42,471 nt of DNA, from assembly GCF_040096055.1 (NCBI RefSeq), contig NZ_JBBMFK010000031.1, positions 1 through 42,471 of the forward strand, in the 5' to 3' direction. Shown here piece by piece: positions 25,087-32,375 of this stretch. Position 1 is the stretch's first letter; each line of letters begins with the position of its first letter. The DNA is from Pseudoflavonifractor intestinihominis. GTDB lineage: Bacteria > Bacillota > Clostridia > Oscillospirales > Oscillospiraceae. The position numbers and the translations under genes are program-made. The notes beneath the pieces are model-generated. The model made no database searches, had not been told where the DNA came from, and saw only the letters and a list, made by a program, of their open reading frames with translations.

Positions 25087-26124
25087 TCATCCCTTGTTTT
25101 CACTGTCCGACGGGGGAGAGGGAGGACTCTTTTTTCGCCTGACCCGCCCCAAGGGGTTGGCCTTTGCAGCGGTGCGCAGGTCGTCACTGTCCACGTGGGT
25201 GTAGATCTGAGTCGTATTCAGATGGTCGTGTCCCAGTACCTCCTGCAAGGTCCGCACGTCAACGCCGTTTTGCAGCATCAGCGTGGCGGCTGTGTGGCGG
25301 AGCTTGTGGGCAGAATACATACTGGCGTCCAGTCCGGCGGCGGTCAGCCGCTTTTTTATCATGTAGTGCACCGCATCCGTTGTCATACGGGTGTGCCGCC
25401 TGGTGATAAAAAGGGCGTTCTTGTCAATGATGCCCTGTGTGCCCCGGACAGCCAGCCAGTCGTCAATGGCCTGGCGACAGGCCTCGTTGAGGAACAGGAT
25501 CCGCTCTTTGTTGCCCTTGCCTAACACCCTGAGCTGATCGTTTCGGATATCTGTCAGATTCAGGCCTACCAGCTCGGAGATCCGAAGGCCACAATTGAGA
25601 AAAAGTTCCAGAATACAGTAATCCCGCTCCTTGTTTTCTCCATCAACGGATTCCAGAAGCTGGATGCTCTCGTCCAGGCTAAGATAATGAGGCAGTGCCT
25701 TTTTCAGCCTGGGCGAATCCAGGTCCTGCATGGGATTTTCATCCATCAGCTTGGCCTTGCTGGTGATGTACTTGTAGAAGGAACGGATGGCAGCGATTTT
25801 CCGGGCCCGGGCAGCCGGCGTGAGCCCGTAGCCGGTATCCGGGCTGTTGGCGTGCTTGGCCCGGTCACGGCTCAGGTAGTTCATGTAGGAATAGACGTCG
25901 CTGAGCTTGACGGAGCGGACCAAGTCCAGATCCAGATCATCAATGGAGATCTGGTCCAAATCTGTGCTGCGCGGCACACAGCCGCGTTCAACCTTGATGT
26001 AGCGGAAAAAATTCCGCAGGTCCAGGAAATACTCATCCACGGTTTTGCGGGAGTGTCCCTGGATGGTCTCGTGGTAGGACAGAAAATCACGAATAATTGC
26101 AGGTGCTTCAGTACGATAATCCAT
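25087..26124 (-). CDS. Tyrosine recombinase, Xer family
   Basis: A 345-aa tyrosine recombinase with an N-terminal SAM-like domain and a catalytic domain. Catalytic residues: Arg in CGLRISELVG (about 197), Lys in LGKGNKER, the HxxR box HKLRHTAAT (about 291), His in LGHDHLNTT and Tyr in TQIYTHVD (about 323). It resembles XerC/XerD-like chromosome-dimer or related recombinases. I start it at the ATG at 26124; a longer frame from 26175 lacks a site. No dif-like sequence is evident beside it, so a role in dimer resolution is a guess. Upstream at 26215-26248 is a perfect AT-rich hairpin. Confidence 0.88.
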   Translation of the reverse strand: MDYRTEAPAIIRDFLSYHETIQGHSRKTVDEYFLDLRNFFRYIKVERGCVPRSTDLDQISIDDLDLDLVRSVKLSDVYSYMNYLSRDRAKHANSPDTGYGLTPAARARKIAAIRSFYKYITSKAKLMDENPMQDLDSPRLKKALPHYLSLDESIQLLESVDGENKERDYCILELFLNCGLRISELVGLNLTDIRNDQLRVLGKGNKERILFLNEACRQAIDDWLAVRGTQGIIDKNALFITRRHTRMTTDAVHYMIKKRLTAAGLDASMYSAHKLRHTAATLMLQNGVDVRTLQEVLGHDHLNTTQIYTHVDSDDLRTAAKANPLGRVRRKKSPPSPPSDSENKG

Positions 26125-26214
26125 AAATAATCTCGGAAACGCCGGCAGCCGCTTGGCCGGCCAGGAGCGGTCCAAAACGCCGAAATCCCGTCCTCAGCGG
26201 AGAGACCCCTCCCC

Positions 26215-26248
26215 TCAACTCAACAAAATTTTTATTTTGTTGAGTTGA
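26215..26248. repeat. Perfect 15-bp inverted repeat, AT-rich
   Basis: TCAACTCAACAAAAT and its complement ATTTTGTTGAGTTGA with a TTTT loop. It lies 91 nt upstream of the Xer start. It does not read as a good terminator on either strand because no T run follows. It could be an operator or a recombination site. Confidence 0.6.
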
Positions 26249-26375
26249 CTGTGTGCCCGAAAACCTCCTCCCGACTGCCAGCCCCAGCAAATAAAACCGC
26301 TCTGGCTGGACAGACTAAACTCTGTGTTGTATGCCTGCGGCAATCCGCAGATATTTTTGTGTGAGGTGTCTGCTG

Positions 26376-26567
26376 ATGAGTCTGATCAACTGTACCAGCG
26401 ACTGCGTCTACCAGTACGATGGATACTGCGGACTGGCACGCGCCGGTTCCTGCGGTGCACCCAGCATTGCGGAACCCTGCGTGAACTATGTCCCCAGACA
26501 CGGAATACTGAACTCAAACTCCCAGCCTTCCTATACAGCCGACGGCTCCCCTGACAAATCTGATTAA
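26376..26567 (+). CDS. Cys-rich small protein (clostridial type)
   Basis: A 63-aa protein beginning MSLINCTSDCVYQYDGYC, with Cys pairs in the first half and CVNYVP near the middle. This is a pattern of small Cys-rich proteins found in Clostridia beside radA or recombinase genes and often misnamed as hydroxymyristoyl-ACP dehydratase. GAGGTG precedes the ATG; in-frame starts upstream lack it. Its 3' end overlaps the end of radA on the other strand by four bases. Metal binding is likely; function unknown. Confidence 0.6.
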   Translation: MSLINCTSDCVYQYDGYCGLARAGSCGAPSIAEPCVNYVPRHGILNSNSQPSYTADGSPDKSD

Positions 26568-27946
26568 AGAATGGCAGCCAACGCCTCTCTTATATTTCGT
26601 ACACGAATCAGTTGGAGCCCCTCCGGCTCTATTATCTTCCCGCTGTTGCGGGCTGGGATCAGGCACTTGGTGAACCCGATACGCCGCACCTCACTCAGAC
26701 GCTGTCCCAGGCCGTTGACCGCTCGCAGCTCTCCGGTCAGGCCCACCTCGCCGATGGCCACCAGATCGCTGGGAATGGGCTTGTCCCGGAAGCTGGACGC
26801 CAGCGCCATCACCATGGCCAGGTCGGCGGCGGGCTCGTCCAGGTTCAATCCGCCGATGACATTGATATATGCATCACAGGAATTGACCAGCAGCCCGCCC
26901 CGCTTTTCCAGCACGGCCAGCAAAAGCATGGCCCGGTTGTAGTCAAAGCCGTTGCTGGTGCGTCTGGGCACGTTGAAGCTGGTGGGCGCCAGCAGCGCCT
27001 GTACTTCCGCCAGCACAGGACGCACGCCCTCCATCACGCAGGTGACACAGGTGCCAGGTGTGTTCTCCGGGCGGCCGGAGAGCAGCATCTCAGACGGATT
27101 TGGAACCTCTGTCAGCCCTGTGTCAGCCATCTCAAACACACCGATCTCATTGGTTGCGCCAAACCGGTTCTTGGCCGCACGGAGAATCCGGTAGGCCAGG
27201 TTCTGCTCGCCCTCGAAGTAGAGCACACAGTCAACCATGTGCTCCAGCACCTTGGGTCCGGCAATGGAGCCCTCTTTGTTGACGTGGCCGATGACAAAGA
27301 CCGTGATCCCCTGCCCTTTTGCCAACTGCATCAGAGTCATGGTACAGTCCTTCACCTGGCCCACACTGCCCGGCGCAGTGGTCAGTTCGCCGTTATAGAG
27401 GGTCTGGATGGAGTCCACGATCAGAATATCCGGCTGAAGCTCGTTGACCGCCTCCACAATGTCGTCCAGGTTAGTCTCGGAGAGCAGATACAGCCCTTCC
27501 CCGCTGACATGCAGCCGCTCGGCGCGCAGTTTGATCTGCCGCTCGGATTCCTCGCCGGATACATAGAGCACCTTGGCAAACCGGCAGAGATTGTCACAGA
27601 TCTGGAGCATCAGCGTGGATTTTCCGATGCCGGGCGCGCCGCCCACCAGCACCAGCGAACCCTTTACCGCGCCGCCGCCCAGAACCCGGTCCAGCTCGCT
27701 CATGCCGGTCTCAAAACGCAGCTCATGGGTGGACGACACCTCGCTGATGGGCCGGGGACGGTTGATCCCTCCCCCAGTCCGCCGCTGTCCCGCGGCACTG
27801 GCAGAGAGGACGGAGGCGGTTTTTTTCTTTGTCTCGGCGGGCTGCTCCACCAGCGTATTCCACGCCCGGCAGGCGGGGCACTGGCCGGACCACTTGGGTG
27901 TCTCGTTGCCGCACTCCGTACAGTAAAAAACAGTTTTTGCTTTCAT
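26564..27946 (-). CDS. radA: DNA repair/branch migration protein RadA
   Basis: A 460-aa RadA (Sms) with all typical parts: N-terminal zinc finger CTECGNETPKWSGQCPAC (residues 9-26), Walker A GGAPGIGKST at about 102-111, the RadA-specific AKNRFG motif at about 250, and a Lon-protease-like C-terminal domain. It drives branch migration in recombination. It starts immediately after the cwlD stop on the same strand (27946 and 27947), so the two are an operon, unusual in linking a spore cortex enzyme with DNA repair. Confidence 0.95.
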   Translation of the reverse strand: MKAKTVFYCTECGNETPKWSGQCPACRAWNTLVEQPAETKKKTASVLSASAAGQRRTGGGINRPRPISEVSSTHELRFETGMSELDRVLGGGAVKGSLVLVGGAPGIGKSTLMLQICDNLCRFAKVLYVSGEESERQIKLRAERLHVSGEGLYLLSETNLDDIVEAVNELQPDILIVDSIQTLYNGELTTAPGSVGQVKDCTMTLMQLAKGQGITVFVIGHVNKEGSIAGPKVLEHMVDCVLYFEGEQNLAYRILRAAKNRFGATNEIGVFEMADTGLTEVPNPSEMLLSGRPENTPGTCVTCVMEGVRPVLAEVQALLAPTSFNVPRRTSNGFDYNRAMLLLAVLEKRGGLLVNSCDAYINVIGGLNLDEPAADLAMVMALASSFRDKPIPSDLVAIGEVGLTGELRAVNGLGQRLSEVRRIGFTKCLIPARNSGKIIEPEGLQLIRVRNIREALAAIL

Positions 27947-28678
27947 TCAAAGAACTCCTTGCTGGGAATCTTGATATTGCAGGTAAGCCCCGCACAGTGC
28001 CCCGGCCAGCTTCAGCTGATACGCCGGGCTCTGGAGCAGCAGGTCCTCCTCCGGATTGGAGAGAAAACCGCACTCCACCAGAATGGCCCGACAGGTAATA
28101 TGGTTCATCAGGTAGACGCTTTCACTGATCTTGGCGGGCTTGCGGGTATTGTCCGGGTCCACCAGCCTGAGGGCATCCTGGGCGGCCTGGGCCAGCGGCA
28201 GAGACGTCTCACTGTCCGCATAGAACACCTGAGCACCGCGGTACCGGGCACTCTGATAGATGTTCTGATGGATGCTGATGAGCGTGGCGTTTTCCACTGA
28301 TTCAATCCGCGCCACCCGGTTTTTGAGGTCGGAGGTCTTCTTCTCCCGAAGGGTCTCCGCGCTGCTGTCGTGAAGGGAGATATCCTCTGTCCGCAGGAGC
28401 TCCGTGCGCACGCCGTAGAGGCCAAAGAGCAGGTCCAGCTTTTGGGCAATAGCCAGGTTGATACCACTCTCCGGTACGCCGGTGACCGACACTGCACCGC
28501 CGTCCTCCCCACCATGTCCGGCGTCTATGACAACGGTCTCTGTGTCAAATCGGGCGGCTGAGAGCGCGGAACAAGCCTCCCCATCTCCCCTGCTCAGCAG
28601 AAAAAGAGCACCTCCGCCCAGTAGGACCAGGAGCGCCAGGGTACGGGAAAAAAATTTTTGCCAGGCTGCATTTTTCAC
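27947..28678 (-). CDS. cwlD: Spore cortex N-acetylmuramoyl-L-alanine amidase CwlD
   Basis: A 243-aa CwlD-like amidase needed to make muramic-delta-lactam in the spore cortex. The N-terminus has one membrane helix (LALLVLLGGGALFLL). The amidase_3 domain shows VVIDAGHGGEDGGA (zinc His), SESGINLAIA-like region, SIHQN with a second ligand, and VECGFLSNPEED with catalytic Glu. The GTG at 28678 has GGGAGGAGG eight bases upstream; the frame is open further up to 28885 without such a site. It is divergent from the cotJ operon and is followed directly by radA. Confidence 0.9.
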   Translation of the reverse strand: MKNAAWQKFFSRTLALLVLLGGGALFLLSRGDGEACSALSAARFDTETVVIDAGHGGEDGGAVSVTGVPESGINLAIAQKLDLLFGLYGVRTELLRTEDISLHDSSAETLREKKTSDLKNRVARIESVENATLISIHQNIYQSARYRGAQVFYADSETSLPLAQAAQDALRLVDPDNTRKPAKISESVYLMNHITCRAILVECGFLSNPEEDLLLQSPAYQLKLAGALCGAYLQYQDSQQGVL

Positions 28679-28863
28679 GGTAGACACCTCCTCCCGAGAG
28701 TTTATGAGGAGATTCTTTCCGCTATGCGGCCACACCGGAATTATAGCACAAAAGTACGAGGATGAGAAGCGGTTTCTCCGCCCTTGCGGATGGCATAAGA
28801 TGGGGTGAAGGGCGGTCCTCTCGGCTGTCCTTCGCTGTGAAACCTGTGAAGGAGGAAATCTGT

Positions 28864-29340
28864 TTGTATCCCGATCATAATACACCCGCCCCCACTCCGC
28901 CCTCCGCCGGGTGCGGAGACAGCTGTGGTACTCTCCCAGAGTGTGCGCCGCTGGCCGTGCCCTATGTGCCCTTCCAGCAGACGGGCGCCAAGCGCTATAA
29001 CCAGACGGACGCTCTGAACAACGGCACCCTCTACCCCGGGCTGAATCTCCCCTTCCATATCAAGTCCGACGGTCGGAATGTGGTCAGCGGCCATCTGGCT
29101 GAGCTCCAGGCCCTGGAGTTCGTGTTGGTGGAGCTGAGTCTCTACCTGGACACCCACCAGGATGACGGAGAGGCCTTTGAGCTCTACCGGCAGTACGCGG
29201 CCATGGAGAAGGCCGCCCGGGAGCAGTACGAGGCCGCCCACGGTCCGCTGCTCCAGCGCTCCGCCGCCGGCGAGAAGACCTGGGCCTCCTGGCTCAAAGA
29301 TCCGTGGCCCTGGAATTACGTCGAGGGAGGGACCAAGTAA
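28864..29340 (+). CDS. cotJA/cotJB: Fused CotJA-CotJB spore coat protein
   Basis: A single 158-aa frame that joins two proteins normally encoded separately. Residues about 26-72 match CotJA (PECAPLAVPYVPFQ, then TLYPGLNLPFH), and residues about 80-150 match CotJB (LQALEFVLVELSLYLDTHQDD, then DPWPWNY). No stop or restart lies between them. I chose TTG at 28864 because AAGGAGGA lies seven bases upstream; in-frame codons further up lack it. The next gene is cotJC, starting right after the stop. In Bacillus the cotJ operon is read in the mother cell under sigma-E. Confidence 0.85.
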   Translation: MYPDHNTPAPTPPSAGCGDSCGTLPECAPLAVPYVPFQQTGAKRYNQTDALNNGTLYPGLNLPFHIKSDGRNVVSGHLAELQALEFVLVELSLYLDTHQDDGEAFELYRQYAAMEKAAREQYEAAHGPLLQRSAAGEKTWASWLKDPWPWNYVEGGTK

Positions 29341-29763
29341 ATGTTTGTCTATGAGAAAAAGCTCCAGTACCCGGTGAAGATCTCCACCCCCAACCCCAGA
29401 CTGGCCTCGTTTATCATCAGCCAGTATGGTGGACCTGACGGCGAGCTGGGCGCCTCCCTCCGGTACCTGAGCCAGCGGTACTCCATGCCCTATCCGGAAC
29501 TGAAGGGCCTGCTGACCGATATCGGCACGGAAGAGTTAGGCCACCTGGAGATGATCGGCGCCATCGTCCACCAGCTCACCCGTGGTCTCAACGACCAGCA
29601 GGTGCGGGAGGGCGGTTTCGCTCCCTACTTTGTGGACCACACCACGGGCATTTACCCCACTGCTGCCTCCGGCTCTCCCTGGAACGCCGCTGGAATCGGT
29701 GTGAAGGGCGACGTCATCTGCGATCTGACAGAGGACCTGGCAGCAGATGGTACGCTGGTATAA
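29341..29763 (+). pseudogene. cotJC: 5' part of cotJC, interrupted by element 2
   Basis: CotJC is a spore coat protein of the Mn-catalase family. This 140-codon frame gives true CotJC sequence only up to residue 135; residues 136-140 (DGTLV) come from the element. It contains the presumed metal ligands E35 and E65-x-x-H68 (in EELGHLEM). The remaining ligands lie in the 3' part 9 kb away. It starts directly after the cotJA-cotJB stop and so belongs to the same operon. The protein made in the integrated state lacks half the di-manganese site and should be inactive. Confidence 0.93.
29740..29747 (+). other. attL core of element 2 (GCAGCAGA)
   Basis: The 8-bp core sits in cotJC codons 134-136 and is repeated exactly at 38760-38767. 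On the element side, GTATAAG at 29758-29764 forms an inverted pair with CTTATAC at 38749-38755. Confidence 0.9.
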
Positions 29764-29837
29764 GCGCAAATCTTCTTCTCTCCCCTTCTAAGCGCAGCGC
29801 CGCGGCTCATATGCTGTCAGCGAAAGGGGGCTTTTCT

Positions 29838-29990
29838 ATGGAAGAGGCCGCAATCTGCAAAAACATCTTTCAGGATAAAAGCGGTACGCCGAATAGGGAT
29901 ACCTATACCCGCATCTGGCTGGAACTGGTTAGGCGCGCCGCTAAACAAGAGCTATACGAGAAAGTACAGGCGCCGGATGGGAACGAATAA
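29838..29990 (+). CDS. 50-aa ORF directly ahead of recombinase 2
   Basis: Starts MEEAAICKNIFQDKSG with GAAAGGGGG upstream, and runs 14 bases into the recombinase gene in another frame. The recombinase start has no site of its own, so translation of this ORF probably feeds the recombinase. The protein is amphipathic, with a helical second half. Possible roles are translational coupling or a small recombination directionality factor. No family recognised. Confidence 0.6.
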   Translation: MEEAAICKNIFQDKSGTPNRDTYTRIWLELVRRAAKQELYEKVQAPDGNE

Positions 29991-31536
29991 GGCAGCTATA
30001 TACTGCCGTCTGTCGGAAGAGGACCGGGATAAGCGGCTGTCCAGCGACGACAGCGGCAGCATTCAGAACCAGAAAGCCATGCTGGTCCAATATGCAGCAG
30101 AGCAGGGGTGGGAGATCTATCGCATTTACAGCGATGACGACTATGCGGGCTCAGACCGCAGCCGGCCGGCCTTTCAACAGCTGCTCCAGGATGCTCGAAC
30201 CGGGCGGTTCAATATTGTCCTGTGCAAAACCCAGTCCCGCTTTACGCGAGAGCTGGAGCTGGTGGAAAAGTACATTCATGGACTGTTTCCTCTCTGGGGC
30301 ATCCGCTTTGTCAGCATTGTAGACAACGCCGACACCAACAACAGAGGAAACAAAAAGTCCAGGCAGATTAACGGTCTGGTCAACGAGTGGTATCTGGAGG
30401 ATATGTCAGAAAATATCCGGAGTGTGCTGGACAACCGCCGGAAAAATGGGCTCCATATCGGTGCCTTCGCCCTTTATGGCTATCGGAAGGACCCGGAGCG
30501 CAAGGGCCATCTGCTTGTGGATGAGGAGGCTGCAGCCACCGTGCGCCAAGTATTCTCCCTGTTTGCTCAGGGGTACGGCAAGACTGCCATTGCCCGGCTG
30601 CTGAATGTCCAAGGTATTCCTACCCCTGGAGAGTACAAGCGCCTTCACGGCCTGGCCTACCGCAACCCGAAGGAAAGTAGCGGGACACGGTGGACCTATT
30701 CCGCCGTCTCATCCATGCTGTGCAATGAGATTTACATAGGCAACATGGTGCAAGGAAAGTATGGAAGTGTGTCCTATAAGAGCAGAAAAAACCGACCGCG
30801 TCCCAAGTCCGCCTGGTTCGTGGCCGAGGGCACCCATGAGGCCATCATTGACCGCCCCTTGTGGGACAGAGCACAGGCGCTGCTGTTGGAGCGGAGCCGT
30901 CCCTTCGCCTCCGGCCAGGTCGGTATCTTCGCCCGAAAGGTGCGCTGCATGTCCTGTGGAGGAACCATGCGCACTTCCAAAAGCCGGGGAAAGCACTACC
31001 TCCAATGCCGGAACCGGTATGTGGACCGTGACGCCTGCCCAGGGGCCTTTGTACCGGTCCAGCAGCTGGAGTATGTTGTTCTAGAGGAGATCAATCGTCT
31101 CTCAGCGGAATATCTGGACCGGGATATGCTGATAAGTGCCATCGAATTGGATAACCCGCTCGATATTCAACGAAAACAGCTGGAGGAAGCCGTTACAGCC
31201 AGGAAGAGACGGTTGGCAGAGTATGCCTCTGCCCTACGAAGTCTCTATCTGGACAGAGCCCGTGGGCTGGTGGACGAGCAGAGCTTTCTAACACTTTTAG
31301 AGGAGATGAATCAGGACAAGGCTCAAACGGAATTTACGCTTCAGGCAGACCAGGACCGGATAGAGCAGTTGTGTGCCCAGACTAATACGGAACCCGCCTC
31401 AGAACGGCTGGCGCGGTATTTCAGCCCGGAGCATCTCACACGGGATATGGTGGAGTCGCTGATTGACTACATTGCGGTGGGACGGCGGAGCCCAGGCGCC
31501 AAGGCGCCGCCCATTGAAATCCACTGGAAATTCTGA
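29977..31536 (+). CDS. Large serine recombinase (element 2)
   Basis: A 519-aa large serine recombinase. Resolvase domain: AIYCRLSEEDRDK with the catalytic Ser13, DSGSIQNQKAML, DDYAGSDRSRPAF and CKTQSRFTRE with catalytic Arg. A recombinase domain lies at about 165-290; a zinc ribbon follows with RCMSCGG and later Cys residues (CRNRY, DACPG) at about 325-355; then a coiled coil at about 385-470. It is the left-most large gene of the element, 229 bases inside attL, transcribed in the same direction as cotJ with no terminator and no clear promoter between. It most likely catalyses integration at and excision from cotJC. Confidence 0.94.
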   Translation: MGTNKAAIYCRLSEEDRDKRLSSDDSGSIQNQKAMLVQYAAEQGWEIYRIYSDDDYAGSDRSRPAFQQLLQDARTGRFNIVLCKTQSRFTRELELVEKYIHGLFPLWGIRFVSIVDNADTNNRGNKKSRQINGLVNEWYLEDMSENIRSVLDNRRKNGLHIGAFALYGYRKDPERKGHLLVDEEAAATVRQVFSLFAQGYGKTAIARLLNVQGIPTPGEYKRLHGLAYRNPKESSGTRWTYSAVSSMLCNEIYIGNMVQGKYGSVSYKSRKNRPRPKSAWFVAEGTHEAIIDRPLWDRAQALLLERSRPFASGQVGIFARKVRCMSCGGTMRTSKSRGKHYLQCRNRYVDRDACPGAFVPVQQLEYVVLEEINRLSAEYLDRDMLISAIELDNPLDIQRKQLEEAVTARKRRLAEYASALRSLYLDRARGLVDEQSFLTLLEEMNQDKAQTEFTLQADQDRIEQLCAQTNTEPASERLARYFSPEHLTRDMVESLIDYIAVGRRSPGAKAPPIEIHWKF

Positions 31537-31557
31537 ATTTACAGGGGTTACAACACG

Positions 31558-31586
31558 TTGACGCCCATGTGCGGCGGCAGTATAAT
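31558..31586 (+). promoter_or_regulatory. Promoter of the DUF4177 gene
   Basis: TTGACG at 31558-31563 and TATAAT at 31581-31586, spacer 17 nt, 23 nt before the GTG start. Near-consensus vegetative promoter. Confidence 0.78.
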
Positions 31587-31609
31587 ACCCTAAAAAGGGG
31601 GTAAAAACC

Positions 31610-31816
31610 GTGAAAAAAGTGGAATTCGTAAGAGTGAAATCTGAGCTGTGTGGCTACGGCTTCGGCAAGGGCAGCAAGTACGGTTTTGACGGCGTGGAGG
31701 ACATTATCCGGGAGCGGATCTCCCAGGGCTGGACTTACTGCGGCTATGTTCCCATCGAAACCAGAGGCACCGGTGATATTGAGACCATGTCCCTGGTGTT
31801 CCAGCGGGAGGAATGA
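31610..31816 (+). CDS. DUF4177-type small protein
   Basis: A 68-aa protein with the shape of DUF4177 proteins: a first strand VEFVRVK, a central helix EDIIRERISQGW and a last strand with MSLVFQRE. The GTG start is preceded by AAAGGGGG. No function is known for the family. It has its own promoter and separates the recombinase from the ncRNA-like region. Confidence 0.65.
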   Translation: MKKVEFVRVKSELCGYGFGKGSKYGFDGVEDIIRERISQGWTYCGYVPIETRGTGDIETMSLVFQREE

Positions 31817-31871
31817 CCCCTTTTTCCTGCGCACAGGCCGGGCGAAAAATGTCGGACACGATGGAAAATCA

Positions 31872-31900
31872 TTGACAAACCCCGTTTTTTTCGATATACT
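31872..31900 (+). promoter_or_regulatory. Consensus promoter of the ncRNA-like region
   Basis: TTGACA at 31872-31877 and TATACT at 31895-31900 with a 17-nt spacer, one of the best promoters in the window. The next 370 nt contain no credible ORF with a ribosome binding site and end at a strong terminator. Confidence 0.85.
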
Positions 31901-31906
31901 GACCTT

Positions 31907-32305
31907 TGCCATGTGATATGAGTTTTTACAGAGTATCCATGCAAATATTTCTTCTGACCACCCGCTCGGGTTAAGGCCATACGGACAGCCGGGTCAACTG
32001 CCGAAGGCAACTGAAATGTTGCCATTATTGATTGAGTTAAAAGCTCAATTTTATAAGTTGGTTCTATCAGGTACCGCCGCGTGATTCCGCGCATCAACTT
32101 GTAAAACGGTCAATAAGAGTAGTAAAAGTAAGTATTTGCTATATAGACTCTGTATGAAGCTGTATCAACCGACTTCTCAGGACTCAGCGGGGCTTTGCCG
32201 CCTGTTTGGCAGCGGTCCCCTCTTGCGTCGCGCTGTGGACTGGATGGTTTGGCTTTATGAAAAAGGACTGTTTTACAGGTAATGTGGTTTATCACATTAC
32301 CTGTT
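31907..32305 (+). ncRNA. Candidate structured ncRNA (raiA-like) or long leader of the polyamine operon
   Basis: This 400-nt stretch has a consensus promoter at one end and an intrinsic terminator at the other and no credible coding frame. It is full of short inverted repeats: ACCCG/CGGGT near 31960, GCC/GGC near 32003, ATTGAG/CTCAAT near 32035, AAGTTG/CAACTT enclosing CGCG/CGCG at 32056-32102. The segment GGTTCTATC resembles a tRNA T-loop, and the CGGGTTAAGGC stretch and overall layout recall the raiA-motif RNA of Firmicutes, which is associated with sporulation. The raiA match is from memory and unproven. The other view is a regulatory leader, since the terminator lies 70 nt before speD and no other promoter for speD is obvious. 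Confidence 0.55.
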
Positions 32306-32309
32306 TTTC
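32274..32309 (+). terminator. Intrinsic terminator/attenuator before speD
   Basis: ACAGGTAATGTG (32275-32286) pairs with CACATTACCTGT, loop GTTTAT, followed by TTTTTCTTTT. It ends the ncRNA-like transcript; readthrough would be needed for speD if no other promoter exists. Confidence 0.88.
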
Positions 32310-32375
32310 TTTTCTGCGGCGGACTTAGAGGAAGTATCGCAGGCCCTGGCGTGGCCTGGACAGGAGTGTTGGGAA

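Noticed and set aside
26215..26248. A dif site for the Xer-type recombinase
   Set aside because: The sequence does not match the known dif pattern and has a 15-bp perfect stem with a TTTT loop instead.
29341..29763. A short intact CotJC variant
   Set aside because: The last five residues come from the element, and the missing 3' part is found at 38768-38957 in the right frame.
32050..32110. A T-box leader, from GGTACCGCCGCG
   Set aside because: The T-box core GGGTGGNACCGCG is not matched, no specifier loop is evident, and the downstream genes are not amino acid synthesis or tRNA ligase genes of the usual kind.
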